Assembly (NCBI RefSeq): GCF_902488755.1 | Contig: NZ_CABTXF010000033.1 | Span: 1 to 13,971, forward strand | From: an uncultured Murdochiella sp. | GTDB taxonomy: Bacteria > Bacillota > Clostridia > Tissierellales > Peptoniphilaceae | Length of the DNA stretch: 13,971 nucleotides | Direction of reading: 5' to 3' | Part shown: piece by piece, positions 8,876 through 13,971 of the stretch | How positions within the stretch are numbered: position 1 is the stretch's first letter | How the letters are laid out: every line of letters starts with the position of its first letter | Notes under the pieces: model-generated | The model's database searches: none | The model's input: only the letters and a program-made list of their open reading frames with translations | Told to the model about the DNA's origin: nothing | Position numbers and translations under genes: made by a program

Positions 8876-9834
8876 GCCTCCACCTCCAATGGAAACACCA
8901 AACGTGCCGCGCCGATCATTCCGGCTTTATTGCCAAGCGTTGCCCGTACAATGGGCGTTTCGCGCGTGGCAAAAAATGCATAACGGCGATACGCCTCCCG
9001 AAGAGGATTCATCAATACGTCACCGGCATTGCTGACACCTCCACCAATGACAAAGCATTCGGGGTCAATAGACGATCCGAGAATGGCGAGTCCTCTGCCC
9101 AAGACATCTGTAACACGGTTGACGACTTGCTGGCAAATCGCATCGCCGTTTGCTGCTCCACGGAAAATTGCGCGCGTATCATATCCGCCGTTATAGGGGC
9201 GAAGAGAAGAAGGGGTGTCAGATTGCGCGAGCAATTCTCCGGCATAACGTAAAATATTCGGTGCCGAACATACCTGCTCTAAACAATAATGTCCGCCACA
9301 TCCGCAGGAAAAGCCGAGGGGTTCAGTAAGTACCGGCATATGACCGATTTCTCCGCCTGCACCATGTGTACCGGACAGAATCTGATTGTTCAAAACGATG
9401 CCACCGCCAATGCCTGTTCCAATGATGACAAAGACAATCGAGCTTTTATCGGATGCCGCACCTTGCCAAACCTCGCCCAACGCCGCGACATCTGCGTCAT
9501 TTTCCACAATAATGGGGCAGGTAAACCCTTCCTGTTCACGAAAAACTTCTACGAGGGGAACAACGCCCCAACGGAGATTAACGCAACCGTTCACAATGGT
9601 ATGACCGACCACCGGTCCGGGCACGCCGATCCCGATTCCACCTAATTCCGATTCTGCAAGATTTTCTTCCGCAAGCAGCGTCCGTAAACGCACCGCCATT
9701 TCATGAATGAGAACATTCTGTTCTTTTTCCTTTCCGGTGGGAATGGAAACCGATGTACACAAGTGGCCTTTCGCATCAAAAAGCCCAAATTTGGCAGTTG
9801 TTCCGCCAAGATCAATCCCGATATATACCGTCAT
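8872..9834 (-). CDS. glcK: ROK-family glucokinase
   Basis: This 320-residue cytosolic kinase is the usual length for ROK glucokinases and should phosphorylate glucose with ATP to glucose 6-phosphate. Visible features are the phosphate loop DLGGT (8-12), the catalytic ENDAD (111-115, Asp113), IGTGIGGG (138-145), the sugar-binding Glu162 and His165 in GEIGHM, the zinc-binding CGCGGHYC with Cys177, Cys179 and Cys184, and a late GGGVSNAG. There is no N-terminal winged helix, so it is a kinase rather than a ROK repressor. N-acetylmannosamine or fructose kinase activity cannot be excluded from motifs alone. The ATG at 9834 has a strong AGGAGGGGG site. It is the first gene of the transcript that continues into addB and addA, which is an unexpected pairing. 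Confidence 0.93.
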   Translation of the reverse strand: MTVYIGIDLGGTTAKFGLFDAKGHLCTSVSIPTGKEKEQNVLIHEMAVRLRTLLAEENLAESELGGIGIGVPGPVVGHTIVNGCVNLRWGVVPLVEVFREQEGFTCPIIVENDADVAALGEVWQGAASDKSSIVFVIIGTGIGGGIVLNNQILSGTHGAGGEIGHMPVLTEPLGFSCGCGGHYCLEQVCSAPNILRYAGELLAQSDTPSSLRPYNGGYDTRAIFRGAANGDAICQQVVNRVTDVLGRGLAILGSSIDPECFVIGGGVSNAGDVLMNPLREAYRRYAFFATRETPIVRATLGNKAGMIGAARLVFPLEVEA

Positions 9835-9868
9835 GCCCCCTCCTTTTTACCAGTCCCTGATGTCTATT

Positions 9869-9877
9869 ATTTTAGCA
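9869..9877 (-). promoter_or_regulatory. Putative extended -10 promoter of the glcK-addB-addA operon
   Basis: On the minus strand the sequence reads TGCTAAAAT, a TGn extension joined to a near-consensus -10 hexamer, about 35 bases before the glcK start codon. No good -35 is visible at 17 bases, which is tolerated with an extended -10. Confidence 0.45.
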
Positions 9878-10067
9878 TGACCAACCATTCCCTGCACTGA
9901 AGGAAAGTGCGCTTCGGCTAACGTTTTCTAAGTATTCTTCCGAAAAAAGCCCCATCCTATTCGATTTACCAACGCATACGATGCAGCACTTTCGTTACCT
10001 TTCTTCTTTTTCGGGTAAAAAAAGTATATCGAATTTCTCACGCGTTTCCTTACGCAACACCAAAAAT

Positions 10068-10073
10068 AGGAGG
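10068..10073 (+). promoter_or_regulatory. Ribosome binding site of the glutaredoxin gene
   Basis: A full-consensus AGGAGG lies five bases before the ATG at 10079 and supports that start. Confidence 0.85.
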
Positions 10074-10078
10074 AAAAT

Positions 10079-10375
10079 ATGCCAACGTATGAACTGTACA
10101 AAAAGAACGCCTGCCCCTTTTGCCAAAAAGTGATGACGTTCATGAAGAAGAATGCTATCCAAGGAATCGAAATGAAGGATATCGTAGAAGATCCCAAAAA
10201 TAAGGAAGACCTGATTACACGCGGCGGAAAAAATCAGGTTCCTTGCCTTTTCATTGATGGCAAAGCCCTCTATGAGTCGGAGGATATTATCCAGTATATG
10301 AGGGAACATCTGATAGCGGACGCTTCTAACGACGATGGAAACGATGCCGCTCCCGGTGTTTGCAACGTACTATAA
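10079..10375 (+). CDS. Glutaredoxin
   Basis: This 98-residue cytosolic thiol-disulfide oxidoreductase has the dithiol active site CPFC (Cys12, Cys15) after the first beta strand YELYKK, the conserved cis-proline in QVPCLFIDG (Pro55), and the YESEDIIQYM segment typical of the glutathione-facing helix. It should transfer electrons from glutathione or a thioredoxin-like donor to protein or small-molecule disulfides; the physiological donor is not evident. Two extra cysteines stand out: Cys56 directly after the cis-proline, and Cys95 in a short polar tail (residues 82-98, rich in Asp, Asn and Ala) beyond the fold. The gene stands alone, divergent from glcK, with a strong terminator immediately after its TAA. 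Confidence 0.92.
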   Translation: MPTYELYKKNACPFCQKVMTFMKKNAIQGIEMKDIVEDPKNKEDLITRGGKNQVPCLFIDGKALYESEDIIQYMREHLIADASNDDGNDAAPGVCNVL

Positions 10376-10384
10376 TAGGAAAAA

Positions 10385-10435
10385 CGCAGGGCACGAAAAC
10401 GTCTGATCTGTTTTCGTGCCCTGCGCTTTTTTTTT
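10385..10435 (+). terminator. Rho-independent terminator after glutaredoxin, probably bidirectional
   Basis: A perfect 16-bp stem pairs 10385-10400 with 10410-10425 around a 9-base loop, followed by one C and nine Ts on the plus strand. On the minus strand the stem is followed by a run of five Ts. It can therefore also end the convergent lipoprotein transcript, whose stop codon is at 10474. Confidence 0.95.
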
Positions 10436-10473
10436 GAGAAGCAAACGTAAACACTCTACCCGACTCCCCCTCT

Positions 10474-11520
10474 TTATTGTGCAGGGGTGATATATACCGT
10501 CGCTTTGTTGCGAATACGTCCGAACTGGTCATGAAGGGATAGGAACAGCGGAAACCCCAATCTATCCGGATGGGCTAAGAAACCTTCCAAACGCGAGCGC
10601 TGTTCTTCGGTCAACACTTTATCCAACGGAAAAGAATAATGCTTTTCTTTATCTGTTTGTAAACTTCCCGTTCCCGTATTTGCTTCTATCAACGGTACCT
10701 TTTGCACCTGTTCCCCACTCGTTGCACAGTAAGGAAATCGTCCGGAAGCGTTCATTTGAAGATAGTAATCCCCTTGAACGTCCGACGCAATCTCATCTCC
10801 ATAATCGAATTGGACATCAAAGAATCTCTCTCCGTTTTCCTCGAGGAGACAAACATGAATAGGCGCATCGCCACCCGGAACCGCATTTGCTATGGTCTTC
10901 GCGTGTACGGTATTCGTCCCCGTCAAAATATTCTCAGGAAGAAGAATGCCGGCTATAACCTGAATGCCATAACCATCCGGCGCAAACAAATACACACTTG
11001 CATTCAGGCGATCCCGTTTGCCATGAATAAACTCCTGGAGTATCGCTTCATTGTCTTCGTCAAATGCCTTCCTATCCGAAGACACAGAGAAGGAAATCGT
11101 CCTCGGCATAGATCCGTTATCCGCCGATATGGGAAAAACCGTGTTTTTTGTTTCTTGCATCCTAAAAGGAATGATGCCGTCGAAAGAGACCATAGCATAG
11201 ATCTGTTGGGATTTGAACATTGACAAATCCACGGGATAAACTGTATCTTCCCAGTCCAGTCTTATATCAAGACGATACTGCTCTCCGACAACGTATAGGG
11301 GAAATGCCTCCTGACTGCGATAGAAAGTCATATCTTCCAGCCATCCGTCGCCACGTCCAAGAATGCGGCTTTCCTCTGATGAATCGGGCACCGTCTCCGA
11401 CTTTGTAGCGTTCATCGATTCCTTTTCTTTTGGCGAATTCTGTGCGGTACAAGCCGTTAACAGCAGTAGGAAAAAGAGGAACGTCCAATAACGCAAAGTG
11501 TTGACAAGCTCGTCCTTCAT
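10474..11520 (-). CDS. Putative lipoprotein with an internal duplication, unknown function
   Basis: This 348-residue exported protein has a type II signal peptide: hydrophobic YWTFLFFLLLLTAC with lipobox LTAC and Cys24 as the lipidated residue. A polar Ser/Glu/Lys-rich linker (25-55) follows. The rest looks beta-rich and contains two diverged copies of one unit, about residues 82-195 and 221-346. Matching segments are MVSFDGIIPF with QMNASGRFPY, and LQEFIHGKRDRL with LEGFLAHPDRL, each followed by a strand pair ending in ILLP or YITP. I recognise no family or catalytic motif; ligand binding or an envelope scaffold would be guesses. The ATG at 11520 has GAGGT upstream. It begins 20 bases after the stop of the small secreted protein gene and is probably co-transcribed with it. 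Confidence 0.8.
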   Translation of the reverse strand: MKDELVNTLRYWTFLFFLLLLTACTAQNSPKEKESMNATKSETVPDSSEESRILGRGDGWLEDMTFYRSQEAFPLYVVGEQYRLDIRLDWEDTVYPVDLSMFKSQQIYAMVSFDGIIPFRMQETKNTVFPISADNGSMPRTISFSVSSDRKAFDEDNEAILQEFIHGKRDRLNASVYLFAPDGYGIQVIAGILLPENILTGTNTVHAKTIANAVPGGDAPIHVCLLEENGERFFDVQFDYGDEIASDVQGDYYLQMNASGRFPYCATSGEQVQKVPLIEANTGTGSLQTDKEKHYSFPLDKVLTEEQRSRLEGFLAHPDRLGFPLFLSLHDQFGRIRNKATVYITPAQ

Positions 11521-11540
11521 AATGATACCTCAATCACTTT

Positions 11541-12038
11541 CTAAATCGAATCATGCCACGTCGCTGTAGTTCCCCTAAGTGTCGTAGACTCCGACGTGTG
11601 ATGGCAATCCTCAAATGTTGTTTCTTTCGTGCCCTTCACGGTAATCATTACTTTTCCTGCTCTAAGTGTACATTTCTGTCCAGGCGGAATCGGACCCCAA
11701 ATTATTGTTTCTTCATAAGAAGTAGACTTTATACTACTTAACTCAAAATCCACATTACTTCTTGCTAACATAAAATCGACACCAACACTACCTCCTGAAG
11801 TTAAGGATAACGAAGAGGTAAGTGTCACCTCCTCCTTAACTGTTGAGGGAACCGTGCCTGGATAGACCATATGCGTATACTGAATTTCCTGGTTTCTAGA
11901 TAGTATTGATTCATGATACGTTTGGACATACTCACACTTGACTCCTCTGGTTGCATTCGTACTACATCCACTTGCGTTAGCAAATTTCGGGAACAACAAC
12001 ATGACAACGGCTAAAAATACGGTCACTATTCTTTTCAT
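11541..12038 (-). CDS. Small secreted four-cysteine protein, unknown function
   Basis: This 165-residue protein has a clear type I signal peptide (MKRIVTVFLAVVMLLFP, then AxA-type cleavage after Ala22), giving a mature chain of about 143 residues. The mature part has four cysteines (25, 35, 123, 145), enough for two disulfides. A long Ser/Thr/Val-rich, alternating stretch (about 71-112, including VTLTSSLSLTSGGSVGVDF) suggests an extended beta hairpin or sandwich, followed by IIWGPIPPGQKC. The alternating pattern recalls strand-rich secreted toxins of the aerolysin/ETX-MTX2 kind, but that is only an impression and no motif establishes it. The ATG at 12038 is preceded by a strong AGGAGG. Part of the gene is far more AT-rich than its neighbours. 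It is the first gene of a probable two-gene unit with the lipoprotein. Confidence 0.75.
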   Translation of the reverse strand: MKRIVTVFLAVVMLLFPKFANASGCSTNATRGVKCEYVQTYHESILSRNQEIQYTHMVYPGTVPSTVKEEVTLTSSLSLTSGGSVGVDFMLARSNVDFELSSIKSTSYEETIIWGPIPPGQKCTLRAGKVMITVKGTKETTFEDCHHTSESTTLRGTTATWHDSI

Positions 12039-12203
12039 AATTTCCTCCTCTCAACAGTAGTGGTAGATCAACGCTTAAAGGGATGAAAAGGATTTCCCCT
12101 TTCGATTTTAAATTACCCCTTGACTACTTATTTCAAACACGAAATGTTAAATAAAAGTTGAATTGATGGCAATAGTGAAGAAGACTGATAAAAGTAGATA
12201 ACG
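12039..12203. other. Upstream region of the secreted-protein operon
   Basis: This AT-rich leader lies between the tmRNA terminator and the secreted-protein gene. On the minus strand it has a possible -35 TTGAAA and a -10-like TAAAAT, but the 20-base spacing is poor. A weak AAAGGG/CCCTTT inverted repeat (12077-12082 and 12097-12102) would fall in the 5' untranslated leader. No gene is visible. Confidence 0.35.
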
Positions 12204-12245
12204 AAAAAAATGCCCGTTTCCTTGAAAAACCAAGGGCGGGCATTT
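12204..12245 (-). terminator. Rho-independent terminator of tmRNA
   Basis: A 9-bp stem pairs 12208-12216 with 12237-12245, extended by an inner stem CCTTG/CAAGG (12220-12224 and 12231-12235). On the minus strand it ends in a run of seven Ts. It lies nine bases beyond the mature tmRNA 3' end. Confidence 0.92.
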
Positions 12246-12253
12246 CACTACTA

Positions 12254-12597
12254 TGGAGATGGAGGGAATCGAACCCTCGTCCAAGAGAACATCCGAACGA
12301 GTTTCTCCGAGCGCAGTTTATTTCGGTTGTTTCCCGAATGACCGGTGAAATAAACAAACGATAGCATTCGGTAGCTTCATGAATCCAACCTGCGGGCAAA
12401 GCTTAGCGCAGGAAGTTTCCCGAAATGATTGAGGTCAGTCCGTCTGTTACGGGTCCAGCCGGAGGACCGGCAGCCATGGTTAGGCTGCGTAAGCTAATTC
12501 GTTGTCGTTAGCAGTTATTGGTTTCGCCTGATTAACGTCATCTGCCTGACGGCTCGCTTCTCCTTTTTCCATTCCCCTGTCGAAACCGGGCATCCCC
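12254..12597 (-). ncRNA. ssrA: Transfer-messenger RNA (tmRNA, ssrA)
   Basis: This one-piece tmRNA of 344 bases rescues stalled ribosomes together with SmpB and tags the nascent chain for proteolysis. The 5' end GGGGATG pairs with CATCTCC near the 3' end (one G-U) to form the tRNA-like acceptor stem. The D-loop-like segment CGGTTTCGACAGGGG and the T-arm GAGGGTTCGATTCCCTC are canonical. The tag frame at 12480-12512 reads ANDNELAYAA then TAA, with the resume codon GCT. The region downstream of the tag is rich in paired segments consistent with the pseudoknots. The terminal CCA is not encoded: after discriminator A at 12254 the sequence is TAG, so CCA must be added enzymatically. It has its own promoter and terminator, so it is a separate unit from the LCP gene upstream. 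Confidence 0.97.
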
Positions 12598-12606
12598 GTG
12601 TTTTCC

Positions 12607-12615
12607 AGTATACCA
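12607..12615 (-). promoter_or_regulatory. Extended -10 promoter of tmRNA
   Basis: The minus strand reads TGGTATACT: a TGn extension plus a near-consensus -10 hexamer, ending nine bases before the mature 5' end. Transcription would begin at or just before the mature end, leaving almost no leader for RNase P. No clear -35 is visible. Confidence 0.65.
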
Positions 12616-12682
12616 TAAAATAGAGGCTATCTGCGATAAAACGCAAAGAGAGCAACTGCGTTTCATATCGCAACCACTGCGT

Positions 12683-13971
12683 TTACTCCGTCCTCTCAGT
12701 CGATTCTTCCGTATCCACTGGAGAGGAACCCTCTGCAGAGTTGTCATCCGTTCCGGACGATTCACTTTCTACCGAAGGTGAGCCATTTTCTATTTCCGTG
12801 TTCTCCCTCGCGGAGGACGGAGAATCATTGGGCTCTTCGGTTACATCATAATCGTTATCGGGCGTAGAAGCGCGACCGTTCATGTAATCAGAGATATTGT
12901 ATACCGGAAGGTCGGCATAATCCTCCTCCTGCAGCGAATAGGTTTTAGGTGATGCCGTCGGAACAGCCTTCCCGTCAATAACGTATTGCATTGTCTTGAG
13001 AATATCGCGTTTGCTTTCCTGACTGGGCAAGAACATAAACAGCGATGAATCCGGCATCTGATACGAGGGTAATCCCATCATTCCAAAACCCTGAAGCTGT
13101 GACGAAGTAACCATCCATTTCCGATTGTTCTCCACCTGGTAATTGATGTAATCGACCATGGTCTGACGAGGCATGTTGGTCGAAACCTCTTTTGCAATAA
13201 CCTGCAGGAGCGACGGGTAATTCATTAATATGGACGGAGAGGACACACGTTCAATCAGTGCTTTCATGATGCGCACATGGTTTCTGCCACGCGCCAACTC
13301 CCCATCTCCTAAACCATATCGCTCTCTCGCAAAGGCTAAGGTCTGTTTGCCATCCAAATGGATTCTTCCCCTGTTAAATTGGTATCCTTGCGCTTCAAAG
13401 GCCTCCGAATTATCCACATCTACTCCATCGAGCACATCAACGATATCCACAATCGAGTCAAAATTTACCACGACGTGATATTTGATTTTAATACCGAAAA
13501 AGTTTTCGAGGGTTTCTTCCGAAGTCTGCACACCGAAGTTGCCCGAATGCGTCAGCTTATCGTACTGATTCTCTCCTTTTCCAGCAATACGCATGTACGC
13601 ATCACGCGGAATCGTTGTAATGTGTACAGAATGGGTTGCCGGATTGACCGTTAAAATCATATTGACATCGCTTCGCGAAGTCGTATCGATCGAACCGTTG
13701 GTATCTTTTCCACTGAGAAAGACATGGAAGGGTTTGACGAGTTCTGCCTGCGTTAACGGAACATCCGGCGTTTCCGCACTTTCTTCACCGGGATTGTTCG
13801 GCTTCTGCGATACATAATCGAGGGTACGAATGGAGGACCAAACATAATACCCGCCCACCGCTTCGGCAGACATAATAAGAAAGAGCAAAATACCGGCGGC
13901 CACAGCCGATCCGCGTTTCGCATACAGAAAGCCGATCATCAACAAGAGATTGAGCACGAAAAAAATGCTCA
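12683..13971 (-). CDS. LCP (LytR-CpsA-Psr) family cell-wall glycopolymer ligase, partial at N-terminus
   Basis: The reading frame stays open to the right edge. A GTG at 13957 would give 424 residues, but it falls inside a hydrophobic segment and has no ribosome binding site, so the true start is outside the window. LCP enzymes are membrane-bound, face outward and transfer undecaprenyl-linked polymers such as teichoic acid or capsule to peptidoglycan. Counting from that GTG, two membrane segments are visible (about 1-13 and 17-40). The LCP domain has SGKDT (Asp85), SRSD (Arg95, Asp97), IPRDAYM (Arg118) and FARERYGLGDGELARGR (Arg211, Arg213). The spacing Asp-10-Arg-2-Asp-21-Arg matches pyrophosphate-binding residues of pneumococcal Cps2A as I recall them. 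The last 60 or so residues are a Ser/Glu/Asp/Thr-rich tail. Which polymer it attaches is unknown. Confidence 0.93.
   Translation of the reverse strand, partial: SIFFVLNLLLMIGFLYAKRGSAVAAGILLFLIMSAEAVGGYYVWSSIRTLDYVSQKPNNPGEESAETPDVPLTQAELVKPFHVFLSGKDTNGSIDTTSRSDVNMILTVNPATHSVHITTIPRDAYMRIAGKGENQYDKLTHSGNFGVQTSEETLENFFGIKIKYHVVVNFDSIVDIVDVLDGVDVDNSEAFEAQGYQFNRGRIHLDGKQTLAFARERYGLGDGELARGRNHVRIMKALIERVSSPSILMNYPSLLQVIAKEVSTNMPRQTMVDYINYQVENNRKWMVTSSQLQGFGMMGLPSYQMPDSSLFMFLPSQESKRDILKTMQYVIDGKAVPTASPKTYSLQEEDYADLPVYNISDYMNGRASTPDNDYDVTEEPNDSPSSARENTEIENGSPSVESESSGTDDNSAEGSSPVDTEESTERTE

Larger units (their letters stand above)
9835..10078. other. Divergent intergenic region between glcK and glutaredoxin
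   Basis: These 244 bases separate two divergent transcripts. The glcK side has a plausible extended -10. On the glutaredoxin side the strand is T-rich (about 10000-10012) followed by an A-rich run and TATATC at 10025-10030, but no matching -35 is visible. A small hairpin, GCACT/AGTGC at 9894-9898 and 9906-9910, lies upstream of the putative glcK promoter. No small gene is evident. Confidence 0.4.

Noticed and set aside
12077..12102. Inverted repeat in the secreted-protein leader as a riboswitch or attenuator
   Set aside because: The stem is only six base pairs with a long loop, no T-run follows, and no riboswitch core is recognisable.
12239..12300. Independent tRNA gene suggested by the T-arm
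   Set aside because: The T-arm and acceptor belong to tmRNA: the partner strand lies 300 bases away beside a tag-coding frame.
12133..12399. An 88-codon minus-strand frame crossing the tmRNA 3' end
   Set aside because: It overlaps the tRNA-like domain and the terminator of ssrA and has no ribosome binding site.
12538..12765. A 75-codon minus-strand frame crossing the tmRNA 5' end
   Set aside because: It spans the LCP gene end, the ssrA promoter and the 5' end of tmRNA in a frame unrelated to the LCP protein.

Overview
The window reads as chromosomal DNA of a mid-GC member of the Bacillota (Firmicutes). The evidence is an AddAB/RexAB-type recombination nuclease-helicase instead of RecBCD, a ROK-family glucokinase, an LCP (LytR-CpsA-Psr) cell-wall glycopolymer ligase, strong GGAGG ribosome binding sites, and a one-piece tmRNA whose tag reads ANDNELAYAA. 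A clostridial or tissierellial relative is plausible, but I cannot name a genus. No transposase, integrase, CRISPR array or phage gene is visible.

Layout, left to right. (1) 18-863, minus strand: a membrane-anchored protein with a C-terminal J-domain. (2) 994-1734, plus strand: a FabG-like short-chain dehydrogenase whose active-site neighbourhood resembles the EF-P 5-aminopentanone reductase (YmfI) group; its stop codon overlaps the stop codon of addA. (3) 9834 down to 1731, minus strand: a tightly packed operon, ROK glucokinase - addB - addA, joined by a GTGA overlap and a TAATG overlap. (4) 10079-10375, plus strand: a glutaredoxin followed by a near-perfect 16-bp-stem terminator. (5) 12038 down to 10474, minus strand: two secreted-protein genes in a probable operon, a small four-cysteine exported protein and a lipoprotein with an internal duplication; neither belongs to a family I recognise. 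(6) 12254-12597, minus strand: tmRNA (ssrA) with its own extended -10 promoter and a hairpin terminator. (7) 12683 to beyond the right edge, minus strand: an LCP-family protein, truncated by the window at its N-terminus.

Most genes are housekeeping. AddA and AddB form one DNA double-strand-break end-processing enzyme, and placing a sugar kinase first in that transcript links their expression without an obvious biochemical link. tmRNA rescues stalled ribosomes; if the short-chain dehydrogenase really is YmfI-like, it supports EF-P and so also acts on translation. The LCP protein and the two exported proteins act at the cell surface. The accessory-looking part is the exported-protein pair at 10474-12038, whose first gene contains a markedly AT-rich stretch. 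That pair is the best candidate in the window for something undescribed, but nothing in the sequence reveals its function.
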